Positions 7,461 to 16,021 of a DNA stretch of 26,815 bases are shown one piece after another (within the stretch, counting starts at the first letter, position 1; each line of letters begins with the position of its first letter). Below the pieces are notes generated by a model. That model saw nothing but the letters and a program-made list of their open reading frames with translations. It ran no database searches and had not been told where the DNA came from. The DNA comes from JALCLA01 sp965653565 (lineage in GTDB: Bacteria; Pseudomonadota; Gammaproteobacteria; Xanthomonadales; Xanthomonadaceae). The stretch covers positions 1 through 26,815 of the forward strand of contig CBFHAI010000065.1 in the NCBI GenBank assembly GCA_965653565.1, given 5' to 3'. Made by a program: the position numbers and the translations under genes.

Positions 7461-10388
7461 TTAGAACTTCACTTCCGCACGCGCGTACATGAAGCGGCCG
7501 GCCGGCACGTCGTAGGCCGACGCGTCGTAGCCGTTGAGCGAGCACGACAGGCAGATCGGCGGTTCTTTCGAAAACACGTTGTTGATGCCGAGCGTGAACT
7601 GCGTGCCTTCGAACCACGGTGCCTTCCAGCCGAGCTGCAGATCGTGGAAGCTGGTCGAACCCAGGCGGTTGGTGCCCGAGACCACTTCGCCGCCTTCCAG
7701 CACCGGATCGGAGCACACCGGGAAGCTGGCGGCGTCGCCGCAATCTTCGGTGAGGTCGCTCAGGTGACGCAGCGTCCAGCGTGCGCTGAAGTCGCCGAAG
7801 CCCCAATCCAGGCCCAGGTTCGAGCTCCATTCCGGGATCGAGCCGTCGTTGACTTCGATACCGACCGTGCGCGGCTGCACCGTGCCCAGGCCGTCCACCG
7901 CGTCGTAATCGTTGACGAAGGTGTTCTGCCAGGTGATGCGGAACGAGCCCATGTCGGTCTGCGGCAGGGTCCAGAAGATATCGAAATCGAAGCCGTCGGT
8001 TTCGATGCTGCCGAAGTTCACCAGACGGTTGTTGAAGCCGTTGATGCCGCCGGTGGACGCACGCGTGATGCCTTCGCAGTACTGCGCTTCGAGCGTGGCC
8101 ACGCACAGGTCGAGCTGGGTCTGCGCGTCGATCGCCTGGATCGCGCCTTCGAGCTCATGGCTGTAGTAGGTGAACTCGATGTCCAGACGCTCGGACCAGC
8201 CGGTTTCGCTGGCGAACGCCGGGCTCCACACCGCACCGGCGGTGATGCTGTCGGCCATTTCCGGCTCGAGGTTCGGATTGCCGCCGGTGGTGACGGAAAT
8301 CTGCGAGTTGGCCTGCGCGGCGCCGCTCGGCACGCCGAGGGCGGCGCAGTTGGCGGCGTTGCCTTCCGGCGGCGAGCCGTCGAGGCCGATCAGGCACGGG
8401 TCGTCGAGCGTGGCGTCGAAGCGGCTGGCCGAACCGAACAGTTCACCGATGGACGGCGCGCGGAAGCCTTCCGCATACGTGCCGCGCAGCAGGAACTCGT
8501 CGCTGAACTGCCAGCGCAGGCCGAGCTTGCCGGTGGTTTCGCCGCCGAAGGTCGAGTAGTCCGAGTAGCGGCCGGCCAGGCTCAGATCGAGCTTGGATTC
8601 GCCGGCGGCGTAGATCGGCACGTTGAACTCGGCGTAGAACTCGTCGACGTCGTACTCGCCCGCGGTCGGCAGCGAGGGCACGCCGTTGTATTCGCCGGCG
8701 GTGGTGAGCGCGTCGGGCAGGTAGTAGCCGTCGAGCGTGCGATGTTCGATACCGGTGGCGAAGGCGAGCGGGCCCGCCGGCATGTCGAACAGATCGCCCG
8801 ACAGGTTGGCCGACACCAGCTGCAGATTGTTTTCGCTCTCGTCGCGCACGATTGGCTGGATGTAATTGAGCATGTCCTGCGTGATCGTGCCCGGGCCGCC
8901 GAAGATGTTGAGCGGCACGCAGCGCGGATCGGCATTGCACGCGGCCACCGGGCCCAAGGCCAGGTTGATGCGGCGGATGTTGTAGCTGCCGTAGTTGGTC
9001 TGTTCGGCCGAGTTCGAGCTGCGCGCGTAGTTGACGTCCCAGAAATAGACGTTATCGCCGAAGTCGAGCGTGCCTTCCAGGCCGGTGCCGAAGTACCAGG
9101 TGTCGACATCCTGGAAGAAGCGGCGCGCGCCGCCTTCCACCGGGCGGCGGCCGATCAGGATCAGGTTGGCGCCATCGCCGCTGGAGATCAGGTCGATGCC
9201 GAACGGGTTGTACGGGTTGTCGGACGAAATGAAGATGTCGTCGGCGTACGGATTGCCGGTGCCGGCGTCCGGACCGAGGAAGATCGGCTCGGGCGCGGCC
9301 TGGTTCAACGACTCGCGATTGTTGTAGAGCATGCGCATGTAGCCCGACACGCTGTCGCTGAAGTCGAAGCGGCCCTGCGCGAACACGCCCTTGCGCTCGC
9401 TCGGCGTGAGCAGCAGGTTGAACTGCGCGAAGTTGAAGCGGTTGGCGGTGCCGAAACCGATGAAGTCGTTCGGATAGTTGGCACCGTTCGGGAAGCTCGC
9501 GCCGTTGGGCAGCGTGATATTGCAGAACGGCACGTCCGGCGTGGCCGGGTTGTCGTCGACATCGGCCAGCGGACAGGCGCTGGTGGCGGTCTCGGGCAGG
9601 AAGATGAAACGGCCGCCCGGCGTGGCCGAGCTGGCGAAGGTCAGGCCGGTGCCCGGTACCGGCACGGCGGAGTGTTCGTAGACCTGCGAGCTGATGCCGT
9701 CCTGCTCGGTGGTGCTGGCGCCCATGAAGAAGCTGTAGTTGTCGCCGCTGCCGCCGAAGGCGATGTCGCCCGACTTGGTGTCGCCGCCTTCTTCGAATTC
9801 GCCGTAGTAGACCGAGGCCGAGACGCCGTCGAAATCGCGGCGCGTGATGATGTTCACCACGCCGGCGATGGCGTCCGAACCGTAGATCGACGAGGCGCCG
9901 TCTTCGAGCACTTCGATGCGCTCGATGATCGACACCGGAATGGTGTTCAGATCGGTGGAAGCCGACACGCCCGAGGCGGAGGCTTCATTCACCCAGCGGA
10001 TGCCGTCGACCAGCACCAGCACGCGCTTGGAGCCCAGGTGGCGAAGATCGACCGTGGCCGAACCTGCGCCCACGCCGCTGCCGTCGGGCGGGAAACCGAA
10101 GTTGCCGCTCGAGTTGAAGCGTGTGTTGAGCGAGGAGCCCGAGCCGGTGAGCTGCTGCACGATGTCGGCCACCGAAGTCAGGCCGGTGCGCGCGATGTCT
10201 TCGCGGGTGAGGGTCGTGACCGGGGTCTGGCCCTCGATCTCGGCTTTCTTGATGCGCGAACCGGTGACTTCGATGCGATCGAGTTCACGCGGTTCGTCCT
10301 GCGCCTGCACGACGGCGATCGGAATCAGGCTTAGCAGCAGGGCCGAACGCACGGCGGCGCTCAGGCGGTTTCGGCTGACGGACTTCAT
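7461..10388 (-). CDS. TonB-dependent outer membrane receptor
   Basis: A large outer-membrane beta-barrel for TonB-driven uptake, 975 residues. A signal peptide ends near VQAQ (residue 30). A candidate TonB-box-like segment (LDRIEVTGSRI) leads into the plug domain (TPVTTLTREDI ... VDLRHLG ... RVLVLVDGIRW ... IERIEVLEDGASSIYGSDAIAGVVNIITR). The barrel ends in the typical terminal aromatic (AEVKF). The ATG at 10388 has GGGGAG at 10395-10400 with six-base spacing; the open frame beyond it is not coding. The mature protein has 12 cysteines, all in six close pairs, suggesting disulfide-locked extracellular loops. The ligand cannot be assigned; no iron-uptake, vitamin B12 or polysaccharide-utilisation genes are adjacent. 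The next gene, a TauE-type permease, may or may not be linked. Confidence 0.95.
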   Translation of the reverse strand: MKSVSRNRLSAAVRSALLLSLIPIAVVQAQDEPRELDRIEVTGSRIKKAEIEGQTPVTTLTREDIARTGLTSVADIVQQLTGSGSSLNTRFNSSGNFGFPPDGSGVGAGSATVDLRHLGSKRVLVLVDGIRWVNEASASGVSASTDLNTIPVSIIERIEVLEDGASSIYGSDAIAGVVNIITRRDFDGVSASVYYGEFEEGGDTKSGDIAFGGSGDNYSFFMGASTTEQDGISSQVYEHSAVPVPGTGLTFASSATPGGRFIFLPETATSACPLADVDDNPATPDVPFCNITLPNGASFPNGANYPNDFIGFGTANRFNFAQFNLLLTPSERKGVFAQGRFDFSDSVSGYMRMLYNNRESLNQAAPEPIFLGPDAGTGNPYADDIFISSDNPYNPFGIDLISSGDGANLILIGRRPVEGGARRFFQDVDTWYFGTGLEGTLDFGDNVYFWDVNYARSSNSAEQTNYGSYNIRRINLALGPVAACNADPRCVPLNIFGGPGTITQDMLNYIQPIVRDESENNLQLVSANLSGDLFDMPAGPLAFATGIEHRTLDGYYLPDALTTAGEYNGVPSLPTAGEYDVDEFYAEFNVPIYAAGESKLDLSLAGRYSDYSTFGGETTGKLGLRWQFSDEFLLRGTYAEGFRAPSIGELFGSASRFDATLDDPCLIGLDGSPPEGNAANCAALGVPSGAAQANSQISVTTGGNPNLEPEMADSITAGAVWSPAFASETGWSERLDIEFTYYSHELEGAIQAIDAQTQLDLCVATLEAQYCEGITRASTGGINGFNNRLVNFGSIETDGFDFDIFWTLPQTDMGSFRITWQNTFVNDYDAVDGLGTVQPRTVGIEVNDGSIPEWSSNLGLDWGFGDFSARWTLRHLSDLTEDCGDAASFPVCSDPVLEGGEVVSGTNRLGSTSFHDLQLGWKAPWFEGTQFTLGINNVFSKEPPICLSCSLNGYDASAYDVPAGRFMYARAEVKF

Positions 10389-10456
10389 TGGATTCTCCCC
10401 GGGGAAAAAGTGACGGCGCCCGCCCTTTAATGATTTCTTCACGGCGGGACCACGCA

Positions 10457-10485
10457 CTTGTAAAGAAAGGTCAATCCAAGCGCAA
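10457..10485 (-). promoter_or_regulatory. Possible promoter of the TonB-dependent receptor
   Basis: On the minus strand TTGCGC (10480-10485) and TACAAG (10457-10462) are 17 bases apart, about 70 bases before the receptor start. A TTGACC lies between them and could be an alternative -35. Both boxes are imperfect. Confidence 0.3.
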
Positions 10486-10528
10486 GGGGAAAAAGGGGGG
10501 CGGCGGCCAATCCGTGGCTTTTGCCAAG

Positions 10529-11329
10529 TCAGCGAAATGCCACGGCGGTGCCTGCCACAAAGAGAAAAACCGCGAAAACCCGCTTCAGCGCGGTGCCGCT
10601 GAGCCGGTGCGCGAGGCGGGTGCCGTACGGAGCCGCCAGAACCGAGGCCAGCGCGATCCCTACTGCCGCCGGCAGATAGATATAACCCCATGATCCTGCT
10701 GGCAATTCACCCGCCGGCGGGCCGTAGCCGATGTAGCCGGCGGCGCTCGCCAGCGCGATCGCCACGCCGCAGGCGCTCGATGTCCCTACGGCGGCGACGG
10801 GCGGTACTCCGAGCCAAACCAATAGCGGTACCGTCATGCTGCCGCCGCCGATGCCGACCACCGCCGACAGCCCGCCGATGCCGACGCCGGCGACGGTGAG
10901 CCCGGCATTCGCCGGTGCGCCGCTGCGCTCGCCCGCGCCGCGCACGCCGCCGAGCGCGAGTTGCAGTCCGGCCAGATAACAGAAGCCGGCGACGAACCAG
11001 CGCAGCGTGTCGCCGCTGAGCGTGGTGGCGAAGGCCGCGCCGGCCAGACCGCCGACGAGCAGGCCGGGCACCAGCCACTTCACGCTCGGCCACAACACGC
11101 TGCCGCGCTTGTGATGCGAACGTGCCGACGACATGCCGGTGAGCACGATGCTGGCGAGCGAGGTCGCAAGCGCGACGTGCATCGCGTGCGCTTCCGGGAT
11201 GCCTTGCGCCGGCAGCAACCACACCAGGCTGGCGACGATCACCAGGCCACCGCCGACGCCGAGCAAACCGGCGAGCAATCCGGCCGCCGCACCGAGCGCG
11301 ACGTAGCATGCGAATGCAAGCACCGTCAT
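10529..11329 (-). CDS. Sulfite exporter TauE/SafE family permease
   Basis: A multi-pass inner-membrane protein of 266 residues with the two-fold internal repeat of the TauE/SafE (formerly DUF81) family. Near the N-terminus GLLAGLLGVGGGLVIVASL appears, and its counterpart GIGGLSAVVGIGGGSMTVPLL lies near the middle. Roughly eight hydrophobic helices are visible. Members export sulfite, sulfoacetate or related organosulfur anions, but most are uncharacterised and the substrate here is unknown. The frame opens at 11362, but the ATG at 11329 starts directly at the first helix. It is divergent from slt across about 70 bases and lies 140 bases upstream of the TonB receptor on the same strand. Confidence 0.9.
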   Translation of the reverse strand: MTVLAFACYVALGAAAGLLAGLLGVGGGLVIVASLVWLLPAQGIPEAHAMHVALATSLASIVLTGMSSARSHHKRGSVLWPSVKWLVPGLLVGGLAGAAFATTLSGDTLRWFVAGFCYLAGLQLALGGVRGAGERSGAPANAGLTVAGVGIGGLSAVVGIGGGSMTVPLLVWLGVPPVAAVGTSSACGVAIALASAAGYIGYGPPAGELPAGSWGYIYLPAAVGIALASVLAAPYGTRLAHRLSGTALKRVFAVFLFVAGTAVAFR

Positions 11330-11385
11330 GCCGTCGCACTCATCGTGCCGCCGTCTGCGCAAGACGAAGCGGCAACGGCATCGGC

Positions 11386-11401
11386 TAGACTTCCACGCAT
11401 G
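11386..11401 (+). promoter_or_regulatory. -10-like box seven bases before the slt ATG (possible leaderless start)
   Basis: TAGACT at 11386-11391 is followed by seven bases and the slt ATG at 11399. There is no Shine-Dalgarno, yet the signal peptide begins right at this ATG. The geometry would put the transcription start at or next to the start codon. Confidence 0.4.
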
Positions 11402-13372
11402 CGATTCATTCCTGTGTTGTTATTGCTGAGCGCGTTCTTCACGGCCGCCGCGGCCGCCGATCTCGCCAGCCGCCGCGGCGATTTCCGCCGCGCGCTGGAA
11501 ACCGCCGAACGCGGACCGTTGTCGGATTATCCCAACGCCGCCAAGCCTTTCGCCGATCATCCGCTGGCGCCCTACCTCGAATATGCGCATCTGCGCCGGC
11601 AGCTGAAAACGATCGCGCCGGAAAAGATCCGCCGCTACCTCGACAACAACGCCGATATCCCGCTGTCCGAATCGCTGCGCGAGGCCTGGCTGCGCGCGCT
11701 GATCGAACGCCGCGACTGGCTGCACTACCGCGCATTCTATGTCGGGCAAAGCGATCCGATGCTGCGCTGCGGCGCGCTGCATGCGCGCCTGGTGAGCGGC
11801 ACCGACAAAACCTTCCTCGACGATGCGCAGGCGATGTGGCTGAGCGGCAAGTCGGTGCCGGCACTGTGCGACGGCAGCTTCACCGCGCTGCGCGTCGCCG
11901 GGCGCATCACGCCGGCGCTGGTGTGGCAGCGCATCGAACTGGCGGCGGTCGAAGGCAATCACGCGCTGGTGCGTTATCTGGCGCGCCTGCTGCCGGCGAA
12001 AGAGGCGGCGCACGCCGAATCCTATGCGCGTTTCCTCGCCGCACCCACCGCGGCAGAAACCACGAAATGGCCGCGCGACGCGCGCAGCCGCCGCATCGCG
12101 ACGCTCGGCATCAAACGGATCGCACAACGCGACGCCGATGTCGCCGACGCCCTGTTCGCCTCGATCGCCACGCCGCTGGCGCTCGACGCAAGCCAGCGCG
12201 GCGAAGCGATGAACCAGATCGCATTGTGGAGCGCCGCCTCGTATCTGCCGAACGCGGCGCAGCGCCTGGCGCGCGTGCCGGCCGCCGCCTACGACGATCG
12301 CCTGCACGAATGGCGCGCGCGCGAAGCGCTGGCGCGCAGCGACTACAAGACCGTGCGGCAGTCGATCGCCGCGATGAGCGAACCGCAGCGCGCCGATCCG
12401 CGCTGGCGCTATATCGATGCGCGCGTGCGCGAAAAAACGGGTGAAAAATCGCAGGCGCAGGCCGACTACGCCAGCCTCGCGCGCGAGCCGACCTATTACG
12501 GCTTCCTCGCCGCCGATCGCCTGCAGGCGCCGTATGCCTTGTGTCCGCTCGAAGCCGACGCCGACCGCAAGCGTCGCGACGCTGTTGCCGGCAGCCCGGG
12601 CCTCGAGCGCGCCTTCGAATTGCATGCGCTGCAGCGTGACGGCTGGGCGCTGCGCGAATGGGATGCGGCGATGAAATCGCTCGATGCCGACGAGCGCCGC
12701 ATCGCGGTGGCGCTGGCCGACGACGCCGGCTGGTACGACCGCGCCGTCTTCACCCTCAACAGCGGCGAGGATCTGCGCTATTACAGCCTGCGTTTCCCGC
12801 AGCCGCACGCGCGCCAGTTGCGTGCGGAGGCGAAGAAAAATGGACTCGATCCGGCCTGGGTCGCGGCGCTGATCCGCGCCGAAAGCGCGTGGCTCGCCGA
12901 TGCGCGTTCGCATGCGAATGCGCGCGGATTGATGCAGCTGTTGCCGTCGACCGCGCGCATCGAAGCCAAACGCCTGGGCATTCCCTGGGGCGGCGACGAT
13001 TCGCTCTACCAGCCGCGCGGCAACATCACGCTCGGCACCGCGCATCTGGCGCAGATGCTGCGCAAGCACAGCGGCCGCACCTATCTTGCGACCGCCGCGT
13101 ACAACGCCGGGCCGACGCCGGTGGCGCGCTGGCTGGCACAGCGCCCGCCGAGCGAACCGGATCTGTGGATCGAAACCATCCCTTACCGCGAGACGCGCGA
13201 CTACGTGGCGCGTATCCTCGCCTTCAGCGTGATCTACGACTGGCGCCTGCACGGCAAGGCGGTGCCGGTGAGCCGGCGCATGGTGGGTGACGATCCGGCC
13301 CGCACCAAGCGACGCGACTTCGCCTGTCCCGCCCCCCTTCCCGTTCCGGCGCCTGTGGCGAAACCTTCATGA
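11399..13372 (+). CDS. slt: Soluble lytic murein transglycosylase (Slt70 type)
   Basis: Cleaves peptidoglycan glycan strands in the periplasm with formation of 1,6-anhydromuramic acid. It has 657 residues, close to E. coli Slt70. The signal peptide (MRFIPVLLLLSAFF, cleavage near AAAAADL) leads to a long alpha-helical superhelical domain (about 25-460) and a C-terminal GH23 lysozyme-like domain. There the catalytic Glu495 lies in RAESAW, followed by ARGLMQLLPSTA and the TAAYNAGP motif. The open frame extends far upstream, but only the ATG at 11399 gives a signal peptide. The stop codon overlaps the next ATG (ATGA), so translation is probably coupled to the NDUFA9-like gene. Confidence 0.95.
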   Translation: MRFIPVLLLLSAFFTAAAAADLASRRGDFRRALETAERGPLSDYPNAAKPFADHPLAPYLEYAHLRRQLKTIAPEKIRRYLDNNADIPLSESLREAWLRALIERRDWLHYRAFYVGQSDPMLRCGALHARLVSGTDKTFLDDAQAMWLSGKSVPALCDGSFTALRVAGRITPALVWQRIELAAVEGNHALVRYLARLLPAKEAAHAESYARFLAAPTAAETTKWPRDARSRRIATLGIKRIAQRDADVADALFASIATPLALDASQRGEAMNQIALWSAASYLPNAAQRLARVPAAAYDDRLHEWRAREALARSDYKTVRQSIAAMSEPQRADPRWRYIDARVREKTGEKSQAQADYASLAREPTYYGFLAADRLQAPYALCPLEADADRKRRDAVAGSPGLERAFELHALQRDGWALREWDAAMKSLDADERRIAVALADDAGWYDRAVFTLNSGEDLRYYSLRFPQPHARQLRAEAKKNGLDPAWVAALIRAESAWLADARSHANARGLMQLLPSTARIEAKRLGIPWGGDDSLYQPRGNITLGTAHLAQMLRKHSGRTYLATAAYNAGPTPVARWLAQRPPSEPDLWIETIPYRETRDYVARILAFSVIYDWRLHGKAVPVSRRMVGDDPARTKRRDFACPAPLPVPAPVAKPS

Positions 13373-14313
13373 AATCGATGCAAATCGTAGTACTCGGCGG
13401 CACCGGCTTCGTCGGCCGCCACCTGATGGCGCGGCTGAGCGCCGAAGGCCATCGCATCACGGTGCTCAGTCGCAACCGCGTGCATGGCCGCGAACTGGCG
13501 ATGACCACCGGCGTGCGCGTGCTCGGCTGCGATGTGCACGACCGCGCCGCGGTCGCCAAGCATCTGGCCGGCGCCGACGCCGCGATCAATCTGATCGGGA
13601 TTCTCAACGAGCCGGGACGTGGTGGGCGCGGCTTCGAACGCGCGCACGTGAAAGTTGCCGACACGCTGATCGCGGCGTGCCGCGATGCCGGCGTCACGCG
13701 CCTGATCCAGATGAGCGCGCTCAACGCCGGCCGCGGCCGCAGCCATTACCTGCGCACGCGTGGTGAAGCGGAGATGTTAGTGAAGGCCTCGGGCCTGCGC
13801 TGGACGATCTTCCAGCCGTCGGTGATCTTCGGGCAGGGCGACGGATTGTTCATGCGCTTCGCGTCGTTGCTGCGCATTTTTCCGGTGCTGCCGCTGGCGC
13901 GCGCGACGGCGAAGTTCGCACCGGTCTACGTCGGCGATGTGGTCGCAGCCTTCGCACGCGCGCTGCACGATCCGGCGACGCAAGGACAGACCTACGAGCT
14001 CTACGGGCCGCAGGTGTTCACGCTCGCCGATATCGTGCGCTACACCGCGCGCCAGCTCGGCCTCAAACGCGCCATCGTTCCGCTGCCCGATGCCTTGGGC
14101 CGGCTGCAGGGCCTGGCCTTCGATTTCGTGCCCGGCAAGCCGTTCTCGACCGACAACTATCTGTCGCTGCTGATGGACTCGGTCGGCGGCATCGACGGGC
14201 TGTACCGGCTGGGCATCGAAAAGACGCCGATCGATGCGGTGGTGCCGGCCCTGCTCGGCCGCGAAGATCGCCAGGCGCGGCTTTATCGCTATCGCGAAAG
14301 CCGCGGCCGCTGA
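13369..14313 (+). CDS. Complex I NDUFA9 subunit family protein (NAD(P)-binding atypical SDR)
   Basis: A 314-residue extended/atypical short-chain dehydrogenase fold with the N-terminal nucleotide motif GGTGFVGRH (10-18). It has the features of the bacterial NDUFA9-like group: NLIGIL, the RLIQMSALNA stretch, YLRTRGEAEM (the Y/K positions of SDRs are not in the usual YxxxK spacing) and QPSVIFGQGD. The mitochondrial relative is an accessory, non-catalytic subunit of NADH dehydrogenase. Bacterial members often serve as ubiquinone- or membrane-linked proteins of unclear role, so the family name should not be read as a proven complex I function. It overlaps slt by four bases; an ATG at 13378 is an alternative start. 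Confidence 0.85.
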   Translation: MKSMQIVVLGGTGFVGRHLMARLSAEGHRITVLSRNRVHGRELAMTTGVRVLGCDVHDRAAVAKHLAGADAAINLIGILNEPGRGGRGFERAHVKVADTLIAACRDAGVTRLIQMSALNAGRGRSHYLRTRGEAEMLVKASGLRWTIFQPSVIFGQGDGLFMRFASLLRIFPVLPLARATAKFAPVYVGDVVAAFARALHDPATQGQTYELYGPQVFTLADIVRYTARQLGLKRAIVPLPDALGRLQGLAFDFVPGKPFSTDNYLSLLMDSVGGIDGLYRLGIEKTPIDAVVPALLGREDRQARLYRYRESRGR

Positions 14314-14360
14314 GCCTCGCGTCAGGCGGCATCGGGTTCGCGCTTGCTAAGCTTGCGCGC

Positions 14361-15641
14361 ATGCCACGCAACGGACATTCCACCCACGAAGCCGGGCGCC
14401 TGATGGACGGGCTGCAGGTTTACCTCGTGGGCGGCGCGGTGCGCGACAAGCTGCTCGCGCGCGACGGCGGCGATCGCGACTGGGTGGTGGTCGGCGCCAC
14501 GCCCGATGACATGACCGCACGCGGCTTTCGCCCGGTCGGCAAGGATTTTCCGGTGTTCCTGCACCCGGAAACCAACGAGGAATACGCGCTCGCCCGCACC
14601 GAACGCAAGTCCGGCCGCGGCTATCGCGGCTTCGTCGTGCATGCCGATGCCGGCGTCACGCTGGAAGACGATCTGGCGCGGCGCGACTTCACCATCAACG
14701 CGATCGCCGAGCACCTCGACAGCGGCGAACGCGTCGACCCGTTCAACGGCGTGGCCGATATCGAAGCGCGACTGCTGCGCCACGTCGGCCCCGCCTTCGT
14801 CGAAGACCCGGTGCGCATCCTGCGCGCCGCGCGTTTCATGGCGCGCTTCGCCTCGCTCGGGTTTCGCATCGCCGACGAAACCAGGATGCTGATGCGCGAT
14901 ATGGTGGAAGACGGCGAAGTCGATCACCTGGTGCCCGAACGCATCTGGCAGGAACTGCTGCGCGCGCTGCGCGAGCCCAAACCGTCGGCCTTCGTGCTGA
15001 CGCTGCGCGAATGCGGTGCGCTGGCACGCGTGCTGCCGGAAGTCGATGCCTTGTTCGGCGTGCCGCAGCGCGCCGAATATCACCCGGAAATCGACGCCGG
15101 CATCCACACCGGCATGGTGATGGACATGGCCGCGCAGCTGGCGCCGCAGGACGATCTGATCGGCTTCGCGGCGATGACGCACGATCTGGGCAAGGCGCTG
15201 ACGCCCGAACACGTGTTGCCCAGGCATTTGATGCACGAACACAACGGCCTGCAGCCGCTGGCGCAATTGTGCGAGCGGTTGCGCGTGCCGACCGAGCATC
15301 GCGCGCTGGCCGAGGTGGTCTGCCGCGAGCATCTCAACATCCATCGCATCGACGAGCTCAAGCCGGCCACCGTGCACGACCTGATCGCGCGCTGCGATGG
15401 CTTCCGCAAGCCGGCGCGCATCGCGCAGATGGCCGTCGCCTGCGAGGCCGACAAACGCGGCCGCCTGGGCCTGAGCGGCGAGCCCTACCCGCAGCGCGAG
15501 CGATTGATCGAACTGCACCGCGCCGCCTGCGCGGTGAGCGCGCGCGATCTCGACCTGACCGGCCTCACCGGCGAACAGATCGGCGAACGCGTGCGCAAGG
15601 CGCGCATCGCCGCGATCGCGGCCTGTCAGCCGAGCCGCTGA
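14361..15641 (+). CDS. cca: CCA-adding tRNA nucleotidyltransferase (multifunctional Cca)
   Basis: Adds or repairs the 3' CCA of tRNA using CTP and ATP without a template. The nucleotidyltransferase head shows YLVGGAVRD, the catalytic metal-binding DRD (within GDRDWVVVG), then LARRDFTINAIA, RILRAARF and the LVPERIWQEL region. The C-terminal half carries an HD phosphohydrolase domain (MTHDLGKAL), as in the E. coli-type enzyme. Two starts are possible. The ATG at 14361 lies seven bases after TAAGCT, fitting a leaderless mRNA, and gives 426 residues. The ATG at 14403 gives 412 residues, the E. coli length. Neither has a Shine-Dalgarno. The 3' end overlaps the convergent VanZ-like gene by 16 bases. 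Confidence 0.95.
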   Translation: MPRNGHSTHEAGRLMDGLQVYLVGGAVRDKLLARDGGDRDWVVVGATPDDMTARGFRPVGKDFPVFLHPETNEEYALARTERKSGRGYRGFVVHADAGVTLEDDLARRDFTINAIAEHLDSGERVDPFNGVADIEARLLRHVGPAFVEDPVRILRAARFMARFASLGFRIADETRMLMRDMVEDGEVDHLVPERIWQELLRALREPKPSAFVLTLRECGALARVLPEVDALFGVPQRAEYHPEIDAGIHTGMVMDMAAQLAPQDDLIGFAAMTHDLGKALTPEHVLPRHLMHEHNGLQPLAQLCERLRVPTEHRALAEVVCREHLNIHRIDELKPATVHDLIARCDGFRKPARIAQMAVACEADKRGRLGLSGEPYPQRERLIELHRAACAVSARDLDLTGLTGEQIGERVRKARIAAIAACQPSR

Positions 15642-16021
15642 TCGAGGCGCAACAACCAGCGCGATGCCGGGGTAAGCGCGACCAAGGCGCCGAGCAGCAC
15701 GCCCAGCGTATTGGCGACGGCATCGTAGCCATCGGCACTGCGCCACGGCACCAGGGCCTGCAGGCCTTCCACGAACAGTCCGAACGCGATCGTGCCGAGC
15801 AAGGCATGGCGCATCGCGCGGCACGATTCGAACAACATCGCCGCGTAGGCGCCGAACACGGCGTAGCCCAGCAGATGTTCGATCTTGTCGAAATGATCGA
15901 CGCTCGGCACCAGCTTGGGCATCGGCAACAGGCAGACGATCAAAGTCGCCACCGCCATCGCCAGCCACAGCAGCAACCATGTGCGCGGGCGCCGGAATGC
16001 GCGCAACTTGCGCTCGCTCAC
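15626..16021 (-). CDS. VanZ-like family membrane protein
   Basis: A small inner-membrane protein of 131 residues with about four hydrophobic segments. The VanZ-like landmarks are HFDKIEHLLGYAVFGAY and ADGYDAVANTLGVLLGAL. The family is named after a teicoplanin-resistance accessory gene, but most chromosomal members have no known job. The GTG start at 16021 overlaps the stop codon of the upstream methyltransferase gene (GTGA), indicating translational coupling. Its 3' end overlaps cca on the opposite strand. Confidence 0.8.
   Translation of the reverse strand: MSERKLRAFRRPRTWLLLWLAMAVATLIVCLLPMPKLVPSVDHFDKIEHLLGYAVFGAYAAMLFESCRAMRHALLGTIAFGLFVEGLQALVPWRSADGYDAVANTLGVLLGALVALTPASRWLLRLDQRLG

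Noticed and set aside
7644..10334. 896-codon plus-strand open frame
   Set aside because: It lies entirely antisense to the TonB-dependent receptor, whose signal peptide, plug motifs and C-terminal Phe are clear. The antisense product is Val/Ala/Arg/Asp-rich with no motif, as expected from high-GC frame shadows.
11420..13252. 610-codon minus-strand open frame
   Set aside because: Antisense to slt; no family features.
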